Part shown: positions 50,603-60,065 of the stretch, in pieces
Position numbering within the stretch: position 1 is the stretch's first letter
How the letters are laid out: the number at the start of each line of letters is the position of its first letter
Source: Planctomycetaceae bacterium
GTDB taxonomy: Bacteria > Planctomycetota > UBA1135 > GCA-002686595
DNA: 64,000 bases
Direction: 5' to 3'
Assembly: GCA_016125265.1 (NCBI GenBank)
Contig: WGMC01000023.1
Location: forward strand, 62,001 to 126,000
Made by a program: the position numbers and the translations under genes
Notes under the pieces: model-generated
The model's input: the letters and a program-made list of their open reading frames with translations, nothing else
The model's database searches: none
What the model was told of the DNA's origin: nothing

Positions 50603-53600
50603 ATGCTCGACGCCCCCCAACCGAGTGGCATCTTCGTCTCGTGTGCCTCCGACGAGTTCGAGCGGGACGGAGCGTCATTCCCCGGCCTGCGAAAACAACT
50701 GCGCGGGTATCTCGCTCGCACCCGGAGCAACGTGCGGGTGCAGGAGGACTTTCCGCAAGCAGCCGCTCGGACGGTCAGGAAGTTGGCCGACGAGATCCGA
50801 CCGCGCGCCGTCGTCATCCACTTGCTCGGCGAGAAGGCGGGTGCGGTCGCCGATGCCACCGAGGTCGCTGCGTACCTGCGGGACGAACCCAGTTTCCTCG
50901 CCGAGCATCCCGAACTGCGCACCGCGCTCGGTGACTTTTCCGGGATCACCTACACGCAGTGGGAAGCGTTCCTGGCCCTGCACTACGACGTAAAGCTGCT
51001 CGTGTATGCCACCGACAAAGCATCCGCCCAGCAAGCCCACCTCGACCGGCTGCGACTCGCGGGGCGGTACGCGCACAGGATCGAAGACCACACTGACCTG
51101 TTCGGTCAGCTCATCGGCGATCTGCACGACATCCTCCCCGTCGTGCCGAAGTTCACACGGAAGACCGCGGGGACGCAGTTGGAGAAACACGCGCCGCGCG
51201 TGCTGTTTGGCCGCGAGGCGGAGTTGGCGGCGCTCGACGCGGCGTGGGCGCATGGGACGCTGAACGTCTACACGCTGGTGGCCTGGGGTGGGGCGGGCAA
51301 GACGTCTCTGGTGTTCCACTGGGTGCAGACGCGCTTCGCGGCAACGGAACCGAAGTGGCCCGGCGTCGAGCGTTACTTCGACTGGAGCTTCTACAGCCAG
51401 GGCACCGGCGAGAGCCGGCAGAGCTCCGCCGACCTCTTCATCGCGAAAGCACTCGAGTTCTTCGGCGACCCCGATCCGACCGCTGGCGGCCCGTACGAAC
51501 GGGGCGAGCGGCTGGCCGCGCTGATTCGTCAACACCGCACGCTGCTGGTCCTCGACGGGATTGAACCGCTGCAGTACCCGCCAGGCGATCCGCAAGCCGG
51601 GCGGCTGAAGGACCCAGGACTCGAGGCACTGCTGCGGGAACTCGCCGCCGACAACCCTGGGCTCGTGATCGTCACCACCCGCGAACACCTGACCAACCTC
51701 GAAGGACACGCCACCACGGAGGAGCGGAAACTCGACAAGCTGCCCAAAGAAGCCGCGGTCGCCCTACTTCGGGACCTGCGGATCGTAGGCACGGACGAGG
51801 AGTTGCACGCGGCGTGGCAGGCGGCCAGCGGCCACGCGCTGACCCTTAGCCTCCTCGGACGGTACATCGCCGACGCGTACGAAGACCGCGACATCCGCCA
51901 CTACCGCGAGGTAAAGTTCGAAGCGGCCGACCAGGAGCACCAGGGCCGCTCGGCGTTCAAAGTGATGATCGCCTACGAGCGGTGGCTGCAGAGCGGCGGA
52001 CCGCCCCGCCAACGCGAGCTTGCGGTACTGCGGCTGACCGGCCTGTTCGACCGGCCGATGGCGAAAGGTTGCATGCAGGCTCTGCGAGAGTGGGAGATGC
52101 CGTCGCTCCTGCAACGCCTCCTCAGCGCCCGCGCCCGTCAGGTGGCGCGCACGTTCGGATCACTCGCGACCATGTCGGATGAGGCTTGGAACATCGCGGT
52201 GAAGCGGCTGAGCGAGGTGGAACTGCTCTCCGTCTCGGCCGACGCGATCGACGCCCACCCTCTGATCCGTGAGTACTTCGCGGCGCAGTTGAAGCGGGAT
52301 CAACCGGCGGCGTTTCAGGCGGCCCACTCGCGGCTGTTTGACCACCTATGCGAGAGCACGCCGTACCGCCCGGATGGCATCGACGGACTGACCCCGCTGT
52401 ACGAGGCCGTCACCCACGGCTGCCTGGCAGGACGACATCAGGAGGCGTGCGTCAAAGTCTACGTTGACCGCATCCTCCGCGGCACGGGGAGCGACGGTCA
52501 TTACAGCCCGAGAAAACTCGGTGCGATAGGGGCCGACCTGGCGGCTGTGTATGCGTTCTTCGACAAGCCGTTCAGCCAGGTGTCGCCGCAGCTGGTCGCC
52601 CAGGCTTGGCTACTAAACCAGGCGGCATTCCACCTCCGGGCACTAGGGCGCTTGAGCGAAGCGCTACAACCTATGCGCGCCGGGCTGGAGATGTCGGCGC
52701 GGCAGAAGGACTGGAAGAATGCGGCGATTGCTGCCGGTAATCTTAGCGATTTGAAGTTGACGCTTGGCCGATTGACGGACGCAGCCACTGACGCCCGCCA
52801 TTCGATCGCAAACGCCGACCGGAGCGGTGATGCGTTCCAACGAATGGCTGGTCGCTCCAAGTCTGCGAATGCCTTACTGCATTCCGGCCAGTGGACTGAA
52901 GCTGGAAGCCTCTTCGCCGCGGCCGAACGGATGCAGCAGGAAAGGCAGCCGGGATACGATCTGCTCTACTCAGTGCAAGGCTTCCAATACTGCCTCTGGC
53001 TATTGGCGCCCGCCGAACAGGCGTCTTGGCAGCGATTGCTCGATCCGTCCATCTCAATTACTGAATCGCAGATATCAAGCTGCCTCGAGGAGGTCGAGCG
53101 CCGCGGTAACAAGATGTTCGACTGGCGGGTTTCGGGTGATCCGCTCCTCGACATTGCTCTCGACCACCTGACACTTGCCGGAGTCGGGTTAATCCGCGCG
53201 ATCCTCGAGAACGAGATGGGCACGCCGTTGGTTCGCATGGACGGTGCACTCGGGAACGACTCTGACGGGACCAATGTTTGCTTCACGGACCCGCAACGGA
53301 CGCTCGACCTGCCGCACGTCGCTGCCGCCGTCAGTGGCCTCCGCGCCGCCGGCCACGTGGATGAGCTTCCCCGTGGCCTGCTGACCGCCTCGCTGTACCA
53401 ATTCGTCCGCGGAGAACACGACCTCGCGCGGAAGGACTTGGCGGAAGCCCAACAGATCGCCGAGCGGGGCCCCATGCCGCTGTTCCTTGCCGACATCCAC
53501 CTGACCCGAGCCCGTTTTGGGATCATCGCGAAAGACGAGAGCGGATGGAGTGAGGTCGATGCGAAGGCCGAACTCGACCGAGCCGCAAAGCTCATCCGCG

Positions 53601-53668
53601 AGCTCGGTTACGGTCGCCGCTACGAAGAACTCGCCGACGCCGAAGCTGCCTTGGGAAGGCATCCGTAG
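50603..53668 (+). CDS. STAND NTPase with DUF4062/TIR-like N-terminus and TPR tail
   Basis: A 1021-residue signal-transduction ATPase. Residues about 8-175 look like a DUF4062 or TIR-like domain (GIFVSCASDEFERDG, AVVIHLLGEKAG, YTQWEAFLALHYDVKLLVYATD). The NTPase core follows: LFGREAELAALD, P-loop WGGAGKTSLV (about 228-237), Walker B TLLVLDGIEPLQ, sensor LVIVTTREHLTNLE and a winged-helix region with the typical histidine (DAIDAHPLIREYF). From about 620 to the end are helical TPR-like repeats (EALQPMRAGLEMSARQKDWKNA and similar). Base use at about 52700-53100 is less GC-rich than neighbours, as if recently acquired. STAND proteins sense a ligand and oligomerise; antiviral or regulated-death roles are known for relatives. 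Confidence 0.83.
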   Translation: MLDAPQPSGIFVSCASDEFERDGASFPGLRKQLRGYLARTRSNVRVQEDFPQAAARTVRKLADEIRPRAVVIHLLGEKAGAVADATEVAAYLRDEPSFLAEHPELRTALGDFSGITYTQWEAFLALHYDVKLLVYATDKASAQQAHLDRLRLAGRYAHRIEDHTDLFGQLIGDLHDILPVVPKFTRKTAGTQLEKHAPRVLFGREAELAALDAAWAHGTLNVYTLVAWGGAGKTSLVFHWVQTRFAATEPKWPGVERYFDWSFYSQGTGESRQSSADLFIAKALEFFGDPDPTAGGPYERGERLAALIRQHRTLLVLDGIEPLQYPPGDPQAGRLKDPGLEALLRELAADNPGLVIVTTREHLTNLEGHATTEERKLDKLPKEAAVALLRDLRIVGTDEELHAAWQAASGHALTLSLLGRYIADAYEDRDIRHYREVKFEAADQEHQGRSAFKVMIAYERWLQSGGPPRQRELAVLRLTGLFDRPMAKGCMQALREWEMPSLLQRLLSARARQVARTFGSLATMSDEAWNIAVKRLSEVELLSVSADAIDAHPLIREYFAAQLKRDQPAAFQAAHSRLFDHLCESTPYRPDGIDGLTPLYEAVTHGCLAGRHQEACVKVYVDRILRGTGSDGHYSPRKLGAIGADLAAVYAFFDKPFSQVSPQLVAQAWLLNQAAFHLRALGRLSEALQPMRAGLEMSARQKDWKNAAIAAGNLSDLKLTLGRLTDAATDARHSIANADRSGDAFQRMAGRSKSANALLHSGQWTEAGSLFAAAERMQQERQPGYDLLYSVQGFQYCLWLLAPAEQASWQRLLDPSISITESQISSCLEEVERRGNKMFDWRVSGDPLLDIALDHLTLAGVGLIRAILENEMGTPLVRMDGALGNDSDGTNVCFTDPQRTLDLPHVAAAVSGLRAAGHVDELPRGLLTASLYQFVRGEHDLARKDLAEAQQIAERGPMPLFLADIHLTRARFGIIAKDESGWSEVDAKAELDRAAKLIRELGYGRRYEELADAEAALGRHP

Positions 53669-53883
53669 CCGCTCGGATCGGGGGCGGCACGCTGTTCGGT
53701 GTTCCGCGGCCCTACGTGGGCGTCTCCCTAGCGGCGTCACGCTCCAGATCGCAAGAGTCGCGAGAAGGCTCTGACCACGCCCGTGCGGGAGCCTTTTGGG
53801 TCGAGAACAGTTCGGCCGGGACCTCAAGGGAGCGCCAGTCACCGAGAAGGCTATGCTGCGCCCCTGCGCGCCGCCCCAGGCAC

Positions 53884-53891
53884 GGGAGGGG
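53884..53891 (+). promoter_or_regulatory. Ribosome-binding site GGGAGGGG
   Basis: Purine-rich Shine-Dalgarno sequence nine bases before ATG 53901. It decides the start of the TIR-WD40 gene in favour of the position where the TIR fold begins. Confidence 0.7.
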
Positions 53892-53900
53892 TTTGCCCAA

Positions 53901-56882
53901 ATGCCGTACGCCGCATTCGTCTCCTACAGCCACAAGGCCAGTTCTGCGTTCTCCAGAGAACTTTGCAAGGGCATCCGAACCTACTCGCGCCCGTGGTTCC
54001 GGCCACGGAAGGTGTTCCGCGACGAGGACGAGCTCGTCCCGGACAACGAACTGCCAGTCCTGATCCAGCGTCGACTCTGGGACTCCGAATTCCTGGTTCT
54101 GCTCGCTTCGCCCGATGCGGCGTGTTCCGTCTGGGTGCAGGACGAGCTGGTCCAGTGGTGCGGCATCCTGGGGCGGACCGATAGGCTCATCATCGTCCTC
54201 ACCGCCGGCGCAATCGAGGTCGACCGGCTCTCCAAGAACATCCTTTGGGAGCAAACGGACGCGCTGCCGGAGCTACTCTCCAACTTCATGGCGCGCGTCC
54301 CGCTCTACGTGGACGCGCGCGGGATCGCTGGAGAGAAAAGTACGCCCAACGATCCTCAGTTCATCGACTGCCTGAACAGGGTCGTCGCTCGGATCGAGGG
54401 GCAGTCGCCGGCGGAGATGTTCGGCGAGGAGCGGCGCCGTCGGCGACGGATCACGCGGGGGATCCTGTCCGCAGCGGGCGCCTTTCTCGCGCTCGGGGCT
54501 GTGGCCTCTGTCCTTGCCTTTCGAAACGACCGATTGGCCAACCAAGAGCGTCGGAAGAGCGAGCTCGCGGAGGAGCGCCTGCACCTGTCCGAGACGAGGA
54601 GGGCGGCGATGATCGCCACGGCGCTCGGTGGGTCGAGGCCGATGACGAGGCTCCGCGCCGCGCTCTTCGCCGCGCAATTCGAACGGGCACTCGACGTTTC
54701 GATCGATGCGCCGCGACAGGCGCTCCGCGACGCCCTCCATGACGTCGAGGCGACGGTCGAGCTGGACCGCGGAGCCCCGATCCGGGCAGCCGCCCTGGGA
54801 CACAATCCCGAGCGACTGCTATGGGCCGAGGGAGAGGATGGAACGACGCTGGTCGAATGGCAAATCGGCACCGCTTCGCCGAGCATCCTCTGCCGCCACG
54901 ACACGAAGATCACCTCCATCCTCGACGTCGATGGCGTGTCCGTGTTCGCCGACGAGAATGGTCGAATCGGGCGCATGGAGACGGGCGGTGCCATCCAGTT
55001 CGCATCGACCGGGCTCGCGGTCCCCGAGCTGACGCGGGGGCCTGGACGTAGCGTGCTCGCGTCGTCGGAAGCCGGCGTCGCATGGTTGACCGACTCCGGA
55101 ACGGTCGAATCGCTGACGATACCCAGCACCGGTCCGTTCCCGCACGGGCCCGTTCTCTGCGCGCTCGATCGCGGAGGCGACGTCCTCCATCTGGCGCGGG
55201 AAACCCTCGCGTCCTTTGAGCTGCGCACGGACGGGACCGCTGCGCTTCGAAAAGTCACACAACTCCCGTCCAAGGCGCGGAGTCTGCTCGTCGACCCACT
55301 TTCCGGCGAGCTTATCCTCGGTCTCCACGACAATTCCGTGCGTCGCTTCGACGCATCGTCCCTCGAGGAGCTCTCCACCATCGGCGCGCTGGGGGCTTGG
55401 CCCGAGAAGCTCGCAATCTCTCCGGACGGCCGGTTGTTGATCGCGGGTGGGCGGATGGGCGAGGTCCGGGGCTGGGTCCGCAACGATAGCGGCGCCGGAT
55501 GGCGGCAAGGTGGGGAGACATTGACCCGGTTCTACGCCGCCGTAGCTGACTTGAGTTTCAGCCCAGACGGAGGCTGGCTCTTCGCGCGGGCACTTGGCGG
55601 TGTCGGAGCGGATCGCGACCTGCGCCGATGGCGTCTCGATCCGCATCGGAATCCTGTGAGCGGTGGCGAGATCCTTCTGGGCCACGAGAGCTGGGTGTAC
55701 GCGCTGTGCGTCTCGGGCGACGCGGCGTACTCATTCGACTCGAAGGGGCAGATCCTCCGTTGGGATCTCGGCGCTCCGAGGCGCGGTGCGCACTGGGTCA
55801 GGTCATTTGAGAGCGAGGGCACGCTCCGACTCGAGCGATGGGTGGAGGGTGTGGCCGTGTTCAATGGCAATCAACCGATCACACTCCTGGGACTGGACGG
55901 CGCTGAGACGTGGTCGGGCGAAGGAGACGACCTCATCCTGCCGCCTACGGGCGCAGGGCTCCTCGTGGCGCGGGGATCGGAACCCACCGCACCGCGGGAA
56001 CTTCGGCCGGGACTCGAATCCGTCCAGCTCCCGCACTCGGCCACCCCCTACGATATCGTCGCCTCGGAGGACGGGAAGTGGATTGTCGCTGCGGGTGATT
56101 CGGTCTGGTTGGTCCGAGGGCCCGGCATGACCGCGCCCGAGCTGCTGGACGACGGCAAGGCGATCGACGCCGTGTTCGTAGGCAATCGACTGATCCTCGT
56201 CGATCGGAACGACTGGACCGTGGTCGACTTCCCGTCGCACCATGTCGCCCGAGTCGATTTGTCCGGCGAGGACGATGTCTCCACACTCGTAGCCGACGAA
56301 GCCCGTCGTCGTTGGTTCACCATCACCTCCGGGGGAGTCCTCGGGGTTTGGGAGCTCGGCCCAACGAACGAGCCGCTCCGGGTCAGAACGCTCGAGCTCG
56401 GCGAGTTCGTGACTTCCGAGGTCCTCGAACCATTTTCCGGCGCGTTGCTGGTCGGGACGAGCGCCGGCAACGTGATCCGGTGGTCGCCGGAGCTCGGCAA
56501 GACGGTCCTCGTATCGAAGCTCGAGTCCGACGTCGCGACGCTGTGCGTCTCTCCCGACGGCGCACTCCTCGCGATCGGGACGAGACCGGCGATGGACGCC
56601 TCGCTCCGCGCCAAAGTGTTGCTGGCGGACCTCTCGCGGGGGACGAGCCCCGCGGAGATTGTCCGTTTGAGTCGAAGTGACGAATGGCCCTGGGACATGA
56701 CCTTCGGCAGCGACTCACGCTGGCTCTACGTGGCGAGCGATCGCGCGGTTCGTTGCTATGCGACTCGTCTCACGGACCTCGAAGGTCTCGCTATCGGCAT
56801 CGCAGGGCGCGCCTTGCGGCCCGAGGAGAGCAGCGATCTGCAGACCCCGAGCATGCCGATGGGGTCGGAAGCCGCCCGGTGA
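53901..56882 (+). CDS. Membrane TIR-WD40 protein
   Basis: A 993-residue protein. Residues 3-150 are a TIR domain: YAAFVSYSHKASSAFSREL, RPRKVFRDEDELVPDNELP, SEFLVLLASPDAACSVWVQDEL with Glu82 at the NADase catalytic position, and DRLIIVLTAG. A basic stretch and one membrane helix follow (about 187-207), then a helix rich in Glu/Arg, and from about 270 a long series of WD40-like beta-propeller repeats (e.g. LSFSPDGGWLFARAL, LCVSPDGALLAIGTR). TIR proteins of this type either cleave NAD or act as adaptors; the propeller would sense a partner. A strong ribosome-binding site precedes ATG 53901, which I prefer over the in-frame GTG upstream at 53796. The gene starts 232 bases after the STAND gene. 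Confidence 0.85.
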   Translation: MPYAAFVSYSHKASSAFSRELCKGIRTYSRPWFRPRKVFRDEDELVPDNELPVLIQRRLWDSEFLVLLASPDAACSVWVQDELVQWCGILGRTDRLIIVLTAGAIEVDRLSKNILWEQTDALPELLSNFMARVPLYVDARGIAGEKSTPNDPQFIDCLNRVVARIEGQSPAEMFGEERRRRRRITRGILSAAGAFLALGAVASVLAFRNDRLANQERRKSELAEERLHLSETRRAAMIATALGGSRPMTRLRAALFAAQFERALDVSIDAPRQALRDALHDVEATVELDRGAPIRAAALGHNPERLLWAEGEDGTTLVEWQIGTASPSILCRHDTKITSILDVDGVSVFADENGRIGRMETGGAIQFASTGLAVPELTRGPGRSVLASSEAGVAWLTDSGTVESLTIPSTGPFPHGPVLCALDRGGDVLHLARETLASFELRTDGTAALRKVTQLPSKARSLLVDPLSGELILGLHDNSVRRFDASSLEELSTIGALGAWPEKLAISPDGRLLIAGGRMGEVRGWVRNDSGAGWRQGGETLTRFYAAVADLSFSPDGGWLFARALGGVGADRDLRRWRLDPHRNPVSGGEILLGHESWVYALCVSGDAAYSFDSKGQILRWDLGAPRRGAHWVRSFESEGTLRLERWVEGVAVFNGNQPITLLGLDGAETWSGEGDDLILPPTGAGLLVARGSEPTAPRELRPGLESVQLPHSATPYDIVASEDGKWIVAAGDSVWLVRGPGMTAPELLDDGKAIDAVFVGNRLILVDRNDWTVVDFPSHHVARVDLSGEDDVSTLVADEARRRWFTITSGGVLGVWELGPTNEPLRVRTLELGEFVTSEVLEPFSGALLVGTSAGNVIRWSPELGKTVLVSKLESDVATLCVSPDGALLAIGTRPAMDASLRAKVLLADLSRGTSPAEIVRLSRSDEWPWDMTFGSDSRWLYVASDRAVRCYATRLTDLEGLAIGIAGRALRPEESSDLQTPSMPMGSEAAR

Positions 56883-57120
56883 TGGGATCGGCAGCGGATG
56901 CGATTGCGGTTTCGTGATTCGATCTGTCCGACGGGCAGCCGACGGGATCCGCGAACGGATGGAACTCATGCGTGGCAAGCGCGATGACGCAACGCTCTCC
57001 TCTCGCCGCCAAACTTCCGTCGGGCGGCTACTCGCTTGCTGGGGTTTGGGGTCGTGGGTGGGGTGGCTCTACACTCGGCGGCGGATGGTTCGTTCGAGGA
57101 CGCCCAGCACTTCGCCCCCC

Positions 57121-60015
57121 ATGATGCATGCCGCTCGGTTGGTTGGATTGGCTCTTACCGTTGGCCTCGGGTTTTCCGCGGCGGGTGGCGCGCAGCAGGG
57201 GTACTGGCCGGGGGAGTTGCCGGCCGGGCCCGTGTTGCCGCTCGGGGATCCGGAGGGGTCGCAGTGGGACGCGGCGTTCTTTCCGGGAGTGGAGCACGAT
57301 CCGGCGCTCGTGCATCCGGATCGGCTCCTCGAGCAGCCCGTCGGCAGTCGGGCGGCGCGGCATGGGGAGGTGTTGACGGCCCTGCGGCTTTGGGATGCGG
57401 CTTCGGAGCGGCTGACGGTGTCGAACTACGGCACGACGCATGAGGGCCGCGATTTGGTGCTCGCCGTCGTGGCGGGGCCGCGGTGGCAGCCGCGGCTCGA
57501 CGAGGTGCGCGGTGCGCTGCGTCGGGCGGCGGGCTTCGAAGTCGACGGCGAGGGCGATGGCGGCGAGGCGGCATTGGCGGAGGATCTGCCCGCGATCGCC
57601 TGGCTCGGGTATGGCATCCACGGCGACGAAACCAGCGCGACGGACGCGGCGCTTGCGCTTGTGTGGCACTTCGCTGCGGCCCGTGGGCCGGAGATCGATG
57701 CGTTGCTCGACGAAGTCGTGTTGGTGATCGATCCGTGCCTCAATCCTGACGGGCGTGAGCGCATCTTGAACCAGTTCGAAGAGCTGCGCGGCCACGTGGC
57801 CAGCTTCGACCACGCGGCCATGCAGCGCGGGCGCTGGCCGTTTGGGCGCGGCAACCACTACCTCTTCGACTTGAACCGCGATTGGCTGTTCGGAGCGGGC
57901 CCCGAGACACGCGCGCGGTGGCGCGCGGTTCTGGACTGGATGCCGCAGCTCTTTGTCGACGGGCACGAGATGACACCGCTCGACACGTTCCTCTTCTATC
58001 CCCAGGCCGAGGCGCACCATCCGCTGTTGCCGCCGAAGCTCGGCGCGTGGCAGAACGCGCTCGCGAAGGGCGCTGCCGGCGCGTTCGACGGCTTCGGTTG
58101 GAGTTACTACACCCGCGAATGGGCCGACGGTTGGGCGCCCTTCTATTCGGACGCGTGGGGTTCGCTGAACGGCGCCGTCGGCATGCTGTACGAGATGGCG
58201 CGCGGCGGCGGCCAACCGGTGCTGCGCGCGAGTGGCGAACTGGTCCCTTACCGCGAATCGGTGCATCGTCAGGTAGTTGCGACCCTGGCGAACCTGGCGA
58301 CGCTGCGCGCCAACCGGCGCGAGGTGCAAGCCGATTGGCTCGACGCACGCCGCGCGCCCCTCGAAGCGCCCGAGTACGAACGCAGTTTCTATGTCGACGC
58401 CGCCAATGAACCCGAGCGGCTGGCACTCTTGGTCGACCTGCTCGTCAACCAGGACATCGCGGTCGAGATGCTCGACGAAGCCCACGCCGTGGAAGACGCC
58501 GAGGGTGTCTTCGCGCGTGCGCCCCACAAGCGCGAGTTCGCCCCGGGCGCGCTGCGTGTACGCGCACGCCAACCCCAGGGGCGGCTGGTGCGGGCGCTGC
58601 TCGATCTGGACCCGCGCATGCCCGACAGCTACCTGCAAGTGGAGCGGCGCGAACTCGAACGGTTTGGCTCCAGCAAGATCTACGACGGCACGTCGTGGAA
58701 CCTCGCGTACGGCCTCGGCCTGGACGGGGTGTGGGCGGCCGGAGATGGCCCGCAAGGTCAGCCCGTGCGAAGCTCCGAGGACTTGGCGGCGCGCCGCGCG
58801 GCCCTCGGTCTCGACGCGGCTCCGCGCACGGGCGCTGTGCTGCCCGCGCCCGATCCCACAGCCGTGGCATACGCCGTCGACGGGCGTCTGGATGGAGCAC
58901 CGCGATTTGCCCTCGCCGCGATGGAGCGCGGCCTGATCGTGCACCACGGCGAACTCGCGTTCCGCGGGGGCGAGCGCACGTTCGACGCCGGCAGCCTCCT
59001 GCTGCGCCGCCACGAGAACGGCGCGGATTTCGACCGCCGCGTAGAGGAGGCTGCCGCGGCGGCGCGGGTCGAAGTGCATGCCCTCGGCACGTCGCGCTCG
59101 CCCGACGCGGGCCCGGACCTGGGCGGTGGACACTTCCGCCAACTGGAGCGCCCGCGCATCGCGTTGCTCTCGAACGCCCCGACGTCGCCCGACGGCTTTG
59201 GCCACGTGTGGCACCACCTGGACCGACGCCTCGGCGCCGTCGTCTCGCTGATCGACGCGCAGGCCTTCGGCGATCAGGATCTGCGCCGCTACAACGTGCT
59301 CGTCGTGCCGCCGCTCTGGGGGGATCTCGCCGCGCTGCTCGCCCCGGTGCGCGACGATCTGGCCGCATGGATCGAGGCCGGAGGGACACTGATCGGCATC
59401 GCCAGCGGCGCCGAGGCGCTGCTCGGCGACGGACTCGACCTGAGCGCGGTCGTGCAGCGCGGCGACGACGCGGATGCCCTCGCGGCGCTCCGGGCCGCGG
59501 CCCGCCGCGAACTCGCCGCGGGACGCGCCGACTACGACGTCGCGGGACTGTGGGACGGCACGCGCGCGCCCGAAGAGGGGGGCTTCGCCGGCGAGGGCGA
59601 CGAGGCGCCGCCGGGCGCCAAGTCGCGCGAAGCGTGGCTCACGCGGTTCGCCCCCGCCGGTGTGCACCTCCTGGCCGAGCTGGCGCCGCGCCACTGGTTG
59701 ACCGCGGGCCTGCCGGAGCATCTCCCGGTGCCGTTTGCCGGCAGCGCAGCGCTGCTCGCGCGCCTGCCGGTCGCGAGCCCAGCGCGCTTCGGCGAAGTGC
59801 CGGCGATGCGCCTCGGCGGACTGCTTTGGCCGGAGGCCCGGGAACGCATCGAACTCTCCTCCTACACCACCGTCGAACGGCGCGGGGCCGGCCAAGTGAT
59901 CCTGTTCGCGTCGGATCCGGTGTTCCGCGGTCAGCACCTGGCGGCGGGGCGGCTCCTGTCCCACGCCCTGGTGTACGGACCCGGTCTGGGCGCGAGCGCG
60001 CCGGTGCCGCGTTAG
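57121..60015 (+). CDS. Secreted M14-family zinc carboxypeptidase
   Basis: A 964-residue exported peptidase. After a signal peptide (LVGLALTVGLGFSAAGGAQ), the metallo-carboxypeptidase domain spans about residues 75-420. Zinc ligands are His167 and Glu170 in GYGIHGDETSATD and His282 in FVDGHEM; NPDGRER and GNHYLFDLNRDW supply substrate-binding residues, and GAVGMLYEMARGG holds the likely catalytic glutamate. Residues about 675-790 look like a class I glutamine-amidotransferase/DJ-1-like fold (RIALLSNAPTSPDGFGHV, YNVLVVPPLWGD, WIEAGGTLIGIASGAEALL), a combination seen in large M14 proteins of planctomycete-like bacteria. Probably digests protein outside the cell. ATG 57124 is an equally possible start. 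Confidence 0.87.
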   Translation: MMHAARLVGLALTVGLGFSAAGGAQQGYWPGELPAGPVLPLGDPEGSQWDAAFFPGVEHDPALVHPDRLLEQPVGSRAARHGEVLTALRLWDAASERLTVSNYGTTHEGRDLVLAVVAGPRWQPRLDEVRGALRRAAGFEVDGEGDGGEAALAEDLPAIAWLGYGIHGDETSATDAALALVWHFAAARGPEIDALLDEVVLVIDPCLNPDGRERILNQFEELRGHVASFDHAAMQRGRWPFGRGNHYLFDLNRDWLFGAGPETRARWRAVLDWMPQLFVDGHEMTPLDTFLFYPQAEAHHPLLPPKLGAWQNALAKGAAGAFDGFGWSYYTREWADGWAPFYSDAWGSLNGAVGMLYEMARGGGQPVLRASGELVPYRESVHRQVVATLANLATLRANRREVQADWLDARRAPLEAPEYERSFYVDAANEPERLALLVDLLVNQDIAVEMLDEAHAVEDAEGVFARAPHKREFAPGALRVRARQPQGRLVRALLDLDPRMPDSYLQVERRELERFGSSKIYDGTSWNLAYGLGLDGVWAAGDGPQGQPVRSSEDLAARRAALGLDAAPRTGAVLPAPDPTAVAYAVDGRLDGAPRFALAAMERGLIVHHGELAFRGGERTFDAGSLLLRRHENGADFDRRVEEAAAAARVEVHALGTSRSPDAGPDLGGGHFRQLERPRIALLSNAPTSPDGFGHVWHHLDRRLGAVVSLIDAQAFGDQDLRRYNVLVVPPLWGDLAALLAPVRDDLAAWIEAGGTLIGIASGAEALLGDGLDLSAVVQRGDDADALAALRAAARRELAAGRADYDVAGLWDGTRAPEEGGFAGEGDEAPPGAKSREAWLTRFAPAGVHLLAELAPRHWLTAGLPEHLPVPFAGSAALLARLPVASPARFGEVPAMRLGGLLWPEARERIELSSYTTVERRGAGQVILFASDPVFRGQHLAAGRLLSHALVYGPGLGASAPVPR

Positions 60016-60065
60016 CCCCGGCTAGCGCAACACCTCCGGCGCGCGGTGGGTATGCTCTTGCCTCG

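Noticed and set aside
56758..57120. N-terminal extension of the M14 peptidase
   Set aside because: The signal peptide begins at ATG 57121/57124; the extension overlaps the end of the TIR-WD40 gene and has no similarity.
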